A DNA stretch of 64,000 nt from Puia sp963703355. GTDB lineage: Bacteria; Bacteroidota; Bacteroidia; Chitinophagales; Chitinophagaceae. Every line of letters begins with the position of its first letter. Position 1 is the stretch's first letter. A model generated the notes under the pieces. That model was given only the letters and a program-made list of their open reading frames with translations, searched no databases and was not told the DNA's origin. The translations under genes were made by a program, and so were the position numbers. The DNA is taken from assembly GCA_963703355.1 (NCBI GenBank), contig OY969813.1, positions 372,001 to 436,000 of the forward strand, in the 5' to 3' direction. Positions 9,129 to 17,050 of the stretch are shown here, in pieces.

Positions 9129-10435
9129 GACAAATCATTTTCCAGCCGGCCCTTAATTAATTTTTCAACCCATATACGAAGTGGTTCGGGTTTCACCTGA
9201 ACTAAAATATCAGCAGCATAGGCACTCAACAAAAGGTTACGTGCTGTTTTTTCAGAAATACCGCGCGACTGCAAATAAAATAAACCTTCTTCATTCAGTC
9301 TGCCTACCGTACATCCATGTGTGCATTTCACATCATCTGCGAAAATCTCCAACTGGGGTTTCGTATTCACACTGCTGGTATCCGAAAGCAGAATATTTTT
9401 ATTACTCTGGTATGCATTGGTTTTTTGCGCAGGCTGACGAACAAATATCTTTCCATTGAAAACACCTGTAGCATGATCATTCAGAATACCCTTGTACAAC
9501 TCGTTGCTAAGACAATTGGGTTTTATATTATCGACGATGGTATGGTTATCTATATGGCTATGGCCTGATTGAAAATAAAGACCGTAGAGATGTGCTTCAC
9601 AATTTTTTGCATCAAGAATTACATTCAGGTTATTCCGAACCAGGCCCCCGTTTAAGGAAATGGTAACTGCATGACTAAAACTTTTGCCAATCTGACGGAT
9701 ATGAGTAGTACTCACCTGATTTGTATTTGAACCGTCATTTTGTATTTTATAATATTCCAGTCGCGCTTCGTTTTCTACAATAATCTCCATGACCTGGTTG
9801 GTAAAACTTTCGTTGGAACCAAGCGTTGTGTAATGTTCCACCACCTGGGCCTGTGCCATTTCACTGAGCATCATCAGGCTGCGTGGTTGTGAAAATATAT
9901 TTACCGAACGTGCATCTGTAATATGATAAACATATACCGGATGTTCCAGCTGTTGTCCTTTTCCTACATGTATAAATACACCACCATGCACAAATGCCGT
10001 GTTCAATGCATTGATACCATCCCGCTGATAGTGACCACTATCGCCCAGCCATTTTGCAACTTGTTCGCAATGGTCGTTTTTAGAAGCTTCTTCCAGGGCT
10101 ATTACCTGAATACCTTCAGAGCGGATATTTGAGAGAGAAAAAGAATAAAACCCATTTACAAATACCATTTCGTTGGCCTGATCACTACCGGGCATTCGAA
10201 TTGCTTTCAGATCTTCGGTTGTGATTGAAATGGTGAGCGGATCAACGGGTAACTGAAATTCCTTGTTGAACAAACCCGCAACCCTCGTATATTTCCATTC
10301 TTCATGTTTCGACCCCGGAATACCTCTGTCTGAAAAAGCCTGAAATGCTTTTTCACGCAATTTATCAAGACTGTCGTGGTCGTCGTTGGGCTGAAGCTGG
10401 TCAAATCGTTCCTTAAAATATGCGATCGTATTCAT
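9125..10435 (-). CDS. sufD: SufD scaffold subunit
   Basis: A 436-residue SufBD-family protein. Typical elements are GSKHEEWKYT near residue 40, the long right-handed beta-helix region, the HIDNHT motif with a conserved histidine, and the C-terminal THGCTVGRLNEEGLFYLQSRG. SufD joins SufB and two SufC to form the complex on which Fe-S clusters are built, and is needed for iron entry in E. coli. It sits between sufC (23 bases upstream) and sufS (4-base overlap). Confidence 0.94.
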   Translation of the reverse strand: MNTIAYFKERFDQLQPNDDHDSLDKLREKAFQAFSDRGIPGSKHEEWKYTRVAGLFNKEFQLPVDPLTISITTEDLKAIRMPGSDQANEMVFVNGFYSFSLSNIRSEGIQVIALEEASKNDHCEQVAKWLGDSGHYQRDGINALNTAFVHGGVFIHVGKGQQLEHPVYVYHITDARSVNIFSQPRSLMMLSEMAQAQVVEHYTTLGSNESFTNQVMEIIVENEARLEYYKIQNDGSNTNQVSTTHIRQIGKSFSHAVTISLNGGLVRNNLNVILDAKNCEAHLYGLYFQSGHSHIDNHTIVDNIKPNCLSNELYKGILNDHATGVFNGKIFVRQPAQKTNAYQSNKNILLSDTSSVNTKPQLEIFADDVKCTHGCTVGRLNEEGLFYLQSRGISEKTARNLLLSAYAADILVQVKPEPLRIWVEKLIKGRLENDLS

Positions 10436-10458
10436 TGATGACTAATTGAAAGCTGTTT

Positions 10459-11220
10459 TTATACAGCCTCTACTGCATTTTCATTTTTAATAAAATCATA
10501 TCCTCTTTCTTCCAGTTCCAGTGCGAGTTCTTTGGTTCCGGACTTCACGATTCTTCCATTGTATAATACATGTACAAAATCCGGAACAATATAGTCGAGC
10601 AGACGCTGATAGTGGGTAACCACTAAAACGGCATTGTCTTTATTACGTAGTTTGTTCACGCCATGGGAAACAATGCGGATGGCGTCTATATCCAGACCGG
10701 AATCTGTTTCATCCAGGATTGCCAGACGGGGTTCAAGCATTGCCATCTGGAATATTTCATTCCTTTTTTTCTCACCACCTGAAAACCCTTCATTTAAAGA
10801 GCGGCTTAGCAGGGATTGTTCAATATTTACGAGTGCCATTTTTTCTTTCATTCTTTTCAGAAAGCTGACGGCATCCATTGGTGCTTCTCCGCGGTATTTG
10901 CGCACTTCGTTTACTGCGGTTTTTATAAAATTCACTGTGTTCAATCCCGGAATTTCTACCGGGTACTGGAAGGCAAGAAACAAGCCTTCCGCAGCCCTGT
11001 GTTCCGGAGATAATTCGAGCAGATCTTTTCCAAGAAATTCTACTGATCCATCGAGCACTTCGTAATCGCTCCGTCCCGCAAGAACGGACGCCAGTGTACT
11101 CTTGCCGGATCCATTGGGGCCCATGATGGCATGCACTTCTCCCGGACGGATATCCAGATTGATACCATTTAATATTTTTTTCCCTTCAATACCTGCGTGC
11201 AAATTCTGAATCGTCAACAT
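10459..11220 (-). CDS. sufC: SufC Fe-S assembly ATPase
   Basis: A 253-residue ABC-type ATPase. Walker A is GPNGSGKST (34-42), the signature is GFSGGEKKRNE with the extra KK typical of SufC, and Walker B is LAILDETDSGLD. SufC drives conformational change of SufBD. The start ATG is well placed. Unlike the other genes of the operon, it is separated from sufB by about 120 bases filled with two kinds of short tandem repeat. Confidence 0.96.
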   Translation of the reverse strand: MLTIQNLHAGIEGKKILNGINLDIRPGEVHAIMGPNGSGKSTLASVLAGRSDYEVLDGSVEFLGKDLLELSPEHRAAEGLFLAFQYPVEIPGLNTVNFIKTAVNEVRKYRGEAPMDAVSFLKRMKEKMALVNIEQSLLSRSLNEGFSGGEKKRNEIFQMAMLEPRLAILDETDSGLDIDAIRIVSHGVNKLRNKDNAVLVVTHYQRLLDYIVPDFVHVLYNGRIVKSGTKELALELEERGYDFIKNENAVEAV

Positions 11221-11257
11221 ATTGCTACTTTATAATTTTTGTTACTCTGTCTCGTGC

Positions 11258-11292
11258 GTTGGCTGTTGTTCGTTGGCCGTTGGCCGTTGTTC
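11258..11292 (+). repeat. Heptamer repeat (GTTGGCC-type), five units
   Basis: Five consecutive 7-bp units read GTTGGCT, GTTGTTC, GTTGGCC, GTTGGCC, GTTGTTC. The motif differs from the TAAAGCC heptamers but has the same period. It lies in the sufB-sufC spacer next to an octamer array. I see no secondary structure strong enough to call a terminator. Confidence 0.88.
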
Positions 11293-11308
11293 GTATTAAA
11301 ATGTATTC

Positions 11309-11352
11309 CACTCCCATACTCCCATACTCCCACACTTTCCTTATCCCACACT
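11309..11352 (-). repeat. Octamer repeat (AGTRTGGG) at the sufB stop codon
   Basis: On the + strand the units CTCCCATA, CTCCCATA, CTCCCACA follow one another, and a further diverged unit reaches the end of sufB. Read in the sufB direction, AGTGTGGGA encodes the final Ser-Val-Gly and part of the stop codon, and the array continues downstream. The same 8-bp consensus occurs at 24885, 39474, 42918 and 53751. Confidence 0.9.
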
Positions 11353-12822
11353 TCCCTCAAGGCTAATCGCCAGTAGTTTTTGTGCTTCGACAGCAAATTC
11401 CATTGGAAGTTGATTCATGACTTCCTTGGCAAATCCATTGATGATCAGTGCCACTGCCGTTTCTGTGTCAATACCCCGCTGATTACAATAAAAAATCTGG
11501 TCTTCACCAATTTTGGAGGTTGTCGCTTCGTGTTCAACAACAGCAGTATTGTTTCTTACTTCAATATAGGGAAAAGTATGTGCTCCGCATTTGTCGCCCA
11601 GCAGCAGCGAGTCGCATTGTGAAAAATTTCTGGAATTCACAGCATTCTTGCTTACATGCACCAAACCTCTGTAACTATTGTTACTGAATCCAGCCGATAT
11701 TCCCTTTGAAACGATGCGACTGCGTGTATGTTTTCCGAGGTGCATCATTTTGGTTCCGGTGTCTGCCTGTTGATAATTATTGGTTACAGCAACAGAATAA
11801 AATTCTCCGGTAGAGTAGTCACCTTTTAATATCACGCTTGGATACTTCCAGGTGATCGCAGACCCTGTTTCTACCTGTGTCCAGGATATTTTGGAATGAT
11901 GGCCTTTGCAAATACCTCTTTTAGTTACAAAATTGTATACTCCGCCGCGCCCCTGTTTATCGCCAGGATACCAGTTTTGAACGGTTGAGTATTTTATTTC
12001 TGCATTTTCAAGAGCCACCAGTTCTACGACGGCAGCATGAAGCTGGTTCTCGTCGCGCATGGGTGCAGTGCAACCTTCCAGATAACTGACATAACTTCCT
12101 GCTTCGGCCACAATAAGTGTTCTTTCAAACTGACCCGTGTTTTCCGCATTGATTCTGAAATAAGTTGACAGTTCCATGGGGCAACGCACGCCTTTTGGTA
12201 TATAGCAGAAAGAGCCGTCGCTAAATACAGCTGCGTTGAGCGCAGAAAAATAATTATCGGTAATGGGAACCACAGATCCCAGATGTTCACGGATCAGTTC
12301 CGGATGCTCCTGAATGGCTTCACTCATAGAGCAAAAGATGATGCCCAATTCAGCAAGCTGGCTTTTAAAAGAAGTACCGATCGATACGCTGTCGATCACA
12401 GCATCCACAGCTACGCCGGTGAGTCTTTTTTGCTCTTCAAGTGAAATGCCAAGTCTCTCAAAAGTTCTTATCAATTCAGGATCGATTTCATCCAGATTCT
12501 TTGGATTAATCTTCTGTTTCGGCGCTGAATAGTAGATGATATTTTGATAATCTATCGGCGGGTATTTGATATTGGCCCAGGAAGGATTCTTCATCGTCAG
12601 CCAGTGTCGATATGCTTTCAATCTCCACTCCAACATCCATAACGGCTCCTTCTTTTTGGCTGAGATGAATCGGACTACATCCTCATTCAGCCCTCTTGGC
12701 GCTTCGTCCGCTTCAATTTGAGTTACAAACCCATATTTATAGTCGCTGAATACCGTTTTTTCGATCGTACTCAATTCATCTTCAGCGTCCCGGGATTTAG
12801 GTTGGATAAGATCTGCCTTCAT
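11341..12822 (-). CDS. sufB: SufB scaffold subunit
   Basis: A 493-residue SufB. Recognisable segments are YKYGFVTQIEADEAPRGLNE near residue 30, IPKGVRCPMELSTYFRIN, YLEGCTAPM, and the C-terminal GTKMMHLGKHTRSRIVSKGI and SLEGSVG. It is the first gene of the leftward sufBCDSE-sufT-rrf2 operon. SufB assembles the nascent cluster with SufC and SufD. The N-terminus is a little longer than usual and no internal Met offers a shorter start. A -7-like box four bases upstream of the ATG implies a very short or absent leader. Confidence 0.96.
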   Translation of the reverse strand: MKADLIQPKSRDAEDELSTIEKTVFSDYKYGFVTQIEADEAPRGLNEDVVRFISAKKKEPLWMLEWRLKAYRHWLTMKNPSWANIKYPPIDYQNIIYYSAPKQKINPKNLDEIDPELIRTFERLGISLEEQKRLTGVAVDAVIDSVSIGTSFKSQLAELGIIFCSMSEAIQEHPELIREHLGSVVPITDNYFSALNAAVFSDGSFCYIPKGVRCPMELSTYFRINAENTGQFERTLIVAEAGSYVSYLEGCTAPMRDENQLHAAVVELVALENAEIKYSTVQNWYPGDKQGRGGVYNFVTKRGICKGHHSKISWTQVETGSAITWKYPSVILKGDYSTGEFYSVAVTNNYQQADTGTKMMHLGKHTRSRIVSKGISAGFSNNSYRGLVHVSKNAVNSRNFSQCDSLLLGDKCGAHTFPYIEVRNNTAVVEHEATTSKIGEDQIFYCNQRGIDTETAVALIINGFAKEVMNQLPMEFAVEAQKLLAISLEGSVG

Positions 12823-12826
12823 GCTG

Positions 12827-12834
12827 CAAATTTA
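12827..12834 (-). promoter_or_regulatory. Candidate -7 box (TAnnTTTG) of the suf promoter
   Basis: On the minus strand TAAATTTG matches the Bacteroidota -7 consensus TAnnTTTG and ends four bases before the sufB ATG. The -33 element is not clear because the palindrome at 12843-12862 occupies the spacer. The closeness to the ATG implies a very short leader, or that the match is coincidental. Confidence 0.45.
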
Positions 12835-12842
12835 CGAAACGG

Positions 12843-12862
12843 TTTATACTAAAAAGTATAAA
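12843..12862. promoter_or_regulatory. Perfect palindrome upstream of sufB, candidate Rrf2 operator
   Basis: Two 8-bp arms, TTTATACT and AGTATAAA, are exact reverse complements separated by AAAA. The palindrome begins eight bases upstream of the -7-like box, overlapping where RNA polymerase would bind. Position, symmetry and the Rrf2-family gene in the same operon make it a good candidate operator. The regulator-site link is inference. Confidence 0.6.
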
Positions 12863-13077
12863 CAGGACATTTTCTTTAACAGAATAAGGGAAAGTTGAAG
12901 CAGCGTTTTGCGTTTTGGACTGTTTCAGACGCCATAAAAGGAAGAAGTATGCATATTGACTTGATAAATAATAGAAAACATCCAGATGATATGCTGTCCG
13001 GCTTGTAACGTGATATGCAGTTTATGATTCGTATTAGATCGTAATGAATTAAATATCAATACATTAACATACAACGT

Positions 13078-13254
13078 TTAAAGTATACTACGGAATTTCC
13101 TTGTTGGAAAAAGGATGTCTTCAGCAGTTTCATAACCCTCATCAGCAACAACGGAAAGTCGCTTTTTTTCTGATTTCTTTTTTAGAACGATTTGGAGAAC
13201 CAGGAGGGCTGTAAGGGTAATGCCAACCGCTAACAGGATTTTCTTTTTTTTCAT
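13078..13254 (-). CDS. Small single-pass membrane protein, unknown
   Basis: A 58-residue protein from the ATG at 13254; the frame also opens four codons earlier with GTG. A basic MKKKK is followed by one membrane segment (about residues 6-22), then a charged KKKSEKKR stretch and a C-terminal DEGYETAEDILFP segment. The composition (membrane anchor plus a short, conserved-looking soluble tail) looks like a real gene. No function can be assigned. Confidence 0.55.
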   Translation of the reverse strand: MKKKKILLAVGITLTALLVLQIVLKKKSEKKRLSVVADEGYETAEDILFPTRKFRSIL

Positions 13255-13421
13255 GGAATAAAACACTGAAATATTAAATCAACAATTCGTTGTATAGGTC
13301 GATATAAAAATCATGCCGTTTTAATACCGATTTAGGACAAGATAGTCAATGAGGCGTTATAGATTCATATGACAGGTTACTATCGTCTTTTAAATTTTAA
13401 TTTCTACTTTTAATTCAGCAT

Positions 13422-14516
13422 ATGGCATTCCAAACTAATAAACTTCCATTTTATCACAAACTGGCTTCGGTATTGGTAGGACTTATAGCCATTGGCTACC
13501 TGGTTGTTCAGGGTAAACAGATACTCAGTCCGCTTATTTTTTCCTGTCTTTTTTCCATTTTGCTGATGCCGCTGGCGAGTTTTCTGGAAACTAAATGGCG
13601 TTTCCGAAGGGGCCTTGCATCCATAGTTTCTGTATTGATTTTACTCGTTTTTATTTCCACGATCATTTATTTTATTGCGGTTCAAATGCGCGATCTGGCG
13701 GAAGACTGGCCGCAATTCAAGATTCAGTTAAACAGTTCACTTGCCAGTATTCAACACTGGATTGCCGTAAAATTTCATGTGAATTCCACGAAACAGCTAA
13801 CATTTCTAAAATCTGCTGCAGGTAAAGTGCTTGACTCGGGAACTGTTGTTTTGGGTGTTACCATCGTTTCGATTTCTTCTATTGTCCTTTTTCTTGTTTT
13901 TACATTTATCTATACGTTGTTTTTGCTTTCTTATCGGAGGCATATCATGAATTTTCTGATTTCAGTATTTCTTGAAGAGAATTCAACAATTGTCCATGAC
14001 ATCATCGAACAGGTTCAATACATTTTAAGAAGGTATATTATTGGTTTGTTTATTGAAATGTGTGTGGTATCAGCAGCCGTCTGCATCATATTCTGGGCAT
14101 TGGGAATCAAGTATGGTGTGTTGCTTGGAATTTTTACCGGTCTTTTTAATATCATTCCTTATGTAGGCATATTTACCGCTACGCTGATCAGCCTGATAAT
14201 CACATTTGCCACAGCGGCAACTGCGGGCAAATTGCTGTTGGTGGCCATTACGTTGATCGTAACACATCTGATCGACAGTAATGTGCTGCTTCCCGGAATT
14301 GTCGGTTCCAAGGTTAAAATAAACCCACTAATTACGGTACTGGGCGTTGTGCTTGGAGAAATGATCTGGGGAGTGTCCGGCATGTTTTTATCCATCCCCG
14401 TGATTGCCGTTCTTAAAATTATTTTCGACAGGGTAGAGAGTCTTAAACCCTGGGGAATTTTATTGGGTGAGGAAGAAAAGAAAACTCCGGTTAAGAAAAT
14501 TGGTAACGGGAATTAA
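13422..14516 (+). CDS. AI-2E family transporter (PerM/YdiK-like permease)
   Basis: A 364-residue polytopic inner-membrane protein with about seven or eight hydrophobic segments, spanning residues 15-70 and 140-350. An amphipathic soluble region (about 75-135) sits between, as in the AI-2E exporter family (PF01594). The conserved GLFNIIPYVGIFTA and the C-terminal GEMIWGVSGMFLSIPVIAVLK are visible. Family members export autoinducer-2 or act as sodium/proton antiporters; the substrate here is not evident. It is a monocistronic gene facing the small ORF at 14526. Confidence 0.88.
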   Translation: MAFQTNKLPFYHKLASVLVGLIAIGYLVVQGKQILSPLIFSCLFSILLMPLASFLETKWRFRRGLASIVSVLILLVFISTIIYFIAVQMRDLAEDWPQFKIQLNSSLASIQHWIAVKFHVNSTKQLTFLKSAAGKVLDSGTVVLGVTIVSISSIVLFLVFTFIYTLFLLSYRRHIMNFLISVFLEENSTIVHDIIEQVQYILRRYIIGLFIEMCVVSAAVCIIFWALGIKYGVLLGIFTGLFNIIPYVGIFTATLISLIITFATAATAGKLLLVAITLIVTHLIDSNVLLPGIVGSKVKINPLITVLGVVLGEMIWGVSGMFLSIPVIAVLKIIFDRVESLKPWGILLGEEEKKTPVKKIGNGN

Positions 14517-14525
14517 AATTTACTA

Positions 14526-14771
14526 TCAGAGACCCGAAGCACCGGCATAATCCCTGAAAGCCTTTATAGTTTGCTGCAGCAATTCTTCCGTTTTTCTTTT
14601 ATCGAGCATTTCCATTTGATACAAGCCACCTGAATTGAGGACCGCAAGCATTTCATAATGAGGACCGATGGCAATATATGGATTCTGACCATCAAAAGCA
14701 GGGTGCATTTCCTGATCTTTCGAAAGGTTGTATATCTGCTCGGGACTCAGGTCGTTTAGTTTGAAAGACAT
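14526..14771 (-). CDS. Conserved small protein, unknown function
   Basis: From the ATG at 14771 the protein has 81 residues; an upstream TTG would extend it to 95. It is soluble and acidic, with LSPEQIYNLSKDQEMHP near the start. No signal peptide, membrane segment or known motif is seen. It converges on the AI-2E family gene with a nine-base gap. It is called a gene because the frame is clean and fills the gap between two transcription units. Confidence 0.5.
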   Translation of the reverse strand: MSFKLNDLSPEQIYNLSKDQEMHPAFDGQNPYIAIGPHYEMLAVLNSGGLYQMEMLDKRKTEELLQQTIKAFRDYAGASGL

Positions 14772-14932
14772 ACCATCATTTTTACAAATTTCAGAAAGTT
14801 CTTCCTTAAACAAAAGATAGAAATACAGTGTTTTATAAACTAATTGTTAATATATTTTTTACTCCCTGGCCACATGATATAAATACTTTCGTTTATCCCG
14901 TTTTTAAACGTAAATAATTATACAGGAAGAAT

Positions 14933-14940
14933 TACATTTG
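14933..14940 (+). promoter_or_regulatory. Candidate -7 box TACATTTG
   Basis: TACATTTG matches TAnnTTTG and ends four bases before the ATG at 14945, the same spacing seen in front of sufB. A -33 element cannot be assigned with confidence. Confidence 0.4.
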
Positions 14941-14944
14941 CGAT

Positions 14945-15202
14945 ATGGCAGTCTTGAAAAATGTGCAGTTTTCGAAATTAATAAAAGCTGAAGGAAGATT
15001 GAGAGAATTTAATTTCAGAAAGAGTAATGGAATAGGGGGACCTGTTTATCATATTGACGTGAGCGATGACAGAGGAAACCGCTATTATATTAACATGATA
15101 CTGGAAGACAAAAACTGGACGGTGCAGGAAAAAAATCTTCCGGCCTGGATTCAGGAAGCATCTGTACAATTTCAACCGGCTATTGCCGAACAGGAGGTGT
15201 AG
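14945..15202 (+). CDS. Conserved hypothetical protein
   Basis: An 85-residue soluble protein containing VYHIDVSDDRGNRYYINM, a predicted beta-strand pair, and a tryptophan-containing C-terminal half. No family is recognised. It has its own TAnnTTTG-like box directly upstream and converges with the YbjQ gene. Start and length look firm because ATG directly follows the promoter-like motif. Confidence 0.55.
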   Translation: MAVLKNVQFSKLIKAEGRLREFNFRKSNGIGGPVYHIDVSDDRGNRYYINMILEDKNWTVQEKNLPAWIQEASVQFQPAIAEQEV

Positions 15203-15221
15203 TTTTAAGAAATTATAATTT

Positions 15222-15539
15222 TCATTTTTTATCTACCCGAACGGCAGTTCCATAAGCCAGCACTTCAGTTACTCCATTCATTACTTCGTTGGCATCGTAA
15301 CGCATATTAATAATGGCGTTTGCACCCATATCTTCTGCATGCTGAATCATTAGCTGGAAGGCTTCTTCCCGGGTTTTTTCACACAAGCTCACATAGATAG
15401 ATATCTGCCCACCAAAAATTGTTTGTAATCCACCCGCCATATTTCCCAGGAGACTTCTGGATCGTACGGTAATACCTCGTACAACACCTAAATTTTTTGA
15501 AATCTGGTAACCCTCCAGTGTTATACTGGTCGTAATCAT
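15222..15539 (-). CDS. YbjQ/UPF0145 family protein
   Basis: A 105-residue member of the YbjQ (UPF0145, PF01906) family. The pattern is ITTSITLEGYQISKNLGVVRG near the start, then RSLLGNMAGGLQTIFGGQ, then MGANAIINMRYDAN and VLAYGTAV near the C-terminus. The family is annotated as heavy-metal-binding without firm biochemical proof and probably forms pentamers. The frame is open to 15590, but the ATG at 15539 gives the usual family start. Its upstream region is shared with the divergent channel gene. Confidence 0.82.
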   Translation of the reverse strand: MITTSITLEGYQISKNLGVVRGITVRSRSLLGNMAGGLQTIFGGQISIYVSLCEKTREEAFQLMIQHAEDMGANAIINMRYDANEVMNGVTEVLAYGTAVRVDKK

Positions 15540-15663
15540 GGAAGCGTCGATCATATAAATACATTTTATTTGCTTCAAAATTAAGTTCATTTAATAGAAA
15601 CGTCAGAGAACTTTTTCGGAGTAATGTTCTTTTAATTATCTTCAAAAAAACTTTATACTAACA

Positions 15664-16248
15664 ATGGGCAAAGCCAGACTTGAAGCTTTTAGTGATGGTG
15701 TTCTGGCAATCATTATTACAATTATGGTTTTGGAGATTAAAACACCGCACGATACGAGTTGGGCTGCTTTGCTGGGACAGTTGCCTGTTTTTTCAAGTTA
15801 TCTGTTGAGCTTCATTTTTGTGGGAATATACTGGGGTAATCATCATGTGCTCATTGGGGCCGTTTCCCATACAAATGCTGCCATCATCTGGTCAAATATG
15901 AACTTACTTTTCTGGTTATCTCTAATCCCTTTTGCCACTGGCTGGATGGGTGAGAATCACTATGCACAAAACACAGTTATACTTTACGCCGTGCTTTTAC
16001 TCATTTGCGGTATCGCATTTACCATACTCCAGGTTTGTATAGAAAGAGTTACAAAATACGACGACAAATTGAAGGATGCCTTCGCCTGCGTAAGACGAAA
16101 GGGTGTCTTCTCCATATTCTGTTATCTGCTCTCCATCCTCGTCGCTTACTACAATACATTATTCTCCGCCATTCTTTTTTGCGTGGTTGCCACGCGATGG
16201 CTGATTCCCGACCGCAGTATTGAAAAAGCTATTGTGAATAAAAGGTAA
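15664..16248 (+). CDS. TMEM175/DUF1211-family potassium channel-like protein
   Basis: A 194-residue membrane protein with the family hallmark RLEAFSDGVLAI at residues about 5-16, the pore-helix motif RxxxFSDG of TMEM175 channels. Five further hydrophobic segments follow, for about six in total, matching the single-repeat bacterial members that tetramerise into potassium-selective channels. Length is typical. The gene is divergent from ybjQ. Confidence 0.85.
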   Translation: MGKARLEAFSDGVLAIIITIMVLEIKTPHDTSWAALLGQLPVFSSYLLSFIFVGIYWGNHHVLIGAVSHTNAAIIWSNMNLLFWLSLIPFATGWMGENHYAQNTVILYAVLLLICGIAFTILQVCIERVTKYDDKLKDAFACVRRKGVFSIFCYLLSILVAYYNTLFSAILFCVVATRWLIPDRSIEKAIVNKR

Positions 16249-16264
16249 GTGTAAACCCTTACCT
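16243..16264 (+). terminator. Weak hairpin after the TMEM175-like gene
   Basis: AGGTAAG and CTTACCT form a 7-bp stem with an 8-base loop, overlapping the stop codon (16246-16248). No thymine run follows, so it is a weak terminator candidate. Confidence 0.3.
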
Positions 16265-16363
16265 GTCAGTCCGGTGCTGATATTTTCCTTCGGGAATCAC
16301 TCCAAACACAGCAATAAACAACAATAGCAACACGTTTTTACTTTTAACCCAAAACAGCCAATT

Positions 16364-16933
16364 ATGAAAAAATTGATTTTTTCAGCAATCGTATTATGCC
16401 TGTCCAACTTCGCTTTCTCCCAAACATTTATGCAGGGTGTTGGTATCAATGTAGTACTGCAATCGTCTGCCGGATCTTCTGCCGATCCTGTTGGAGCAAT
16501 TATGTATTCGCCCAGAGTGAGTTTCATGGAAACTGAAAACAGCTCATTCACCATCGGTCTTCCCATAAGTTTTGGATTTTCCGGATCATATAACAGTCAG
16601 TATCCGGAAGATAATTCACTCGGATTAATGTTGGACGTTCCATTAATGATCAACTATAACTATGGAGCGGGATCAACGAAAGAAGCCGAAGATAAATTTG
16701 GATTCTTTGGAGGTGTGGGTTTCGGATATCATACAAATCAATATACAGCTACGGATCAATATGATGAGGACTATACTTCTAAAACATCTGGTTTCGGACC
16801 CGCAGGTAATATAGGAGCACGAATGGGTGTAGGGCACGGAAGTCATAATCTGGAACTCAGATTTTCTTACATGAAAACGCTGGATCTTTCAAAGTCCAAT
16901 GTAATCGGTATTGGATTTCTCTTTAATTTTTAA
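16364..16933 (+). CDS. Outer-membrane beta-barrel protein
   Basis: A 189-residue protein with a signal peptide (residues 1-20, cut near AFSQ) and strands of alternating residues ending GIGFLFNF, with a C-terminal aromatic residue, typical of small OmpW/OmpA-like barrels in Bacteroidota. It contains glycine-rich turns. No more precise family is visible. A fragment with a similar signal peptide, apparently a decayed relative, follows at 16951. Confidence 0.75.
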   Translation: MKKLIFSAIVLCLSNFAFSQTFMQGVGINVVLQSSAGSSADPVGAIMYSPRVSFMETENSSFTIGLPISFGFSGSYNSQYPEDNSLGLMLDVPLMINYNYGAGSTKEAEDKFGFFGGVGFGYHTNQYTATDQYDEDYTSKTSGFGPAGNIGARMGVGHGSHNLELRFSYMKTLDLSKSNVIGIGFLFNF

Positions 16934-16950
16934 AATGTAAAAAAATCCAG

Positions 16951-17050
16951 TTGAAAAAAATCATCGCGGTACTCGCAGCGTTTTCTCTTTGTGCCAATAC
17001 CTTCAGTCAGGATGCGATCCGCTTCACGATGGGATTGAAACCCAATCATA
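16951..17050 (+). pseudogene. Remnant of a second signal-peptide/beta-barrel protein gene
   Basis: A frame starting with TTG at 16951 reads MKKIIAVLAAFSLCANTF, then SQDAIRFTMGLKPNH, a convincing signal peptide plus start of a mature secreted protein in the style of the preceding gene. After about 33 residues the reading runs into the 3' end of the convergent alcohol dehydrogenase gene, where it is antisense to coding sequence and stops soon after. This looks like a truncated gene, its body lost when the neighbouring segment joined here. Confidence 0.6.

Noticed and set aside
11214..11396. 60-residue ORF in the sufB-sufC spacer
   Set aside because: It is encoded by the GTTGGCC and octamer repeats read on the minus strand and has low-complexity sequence, so not a gene.
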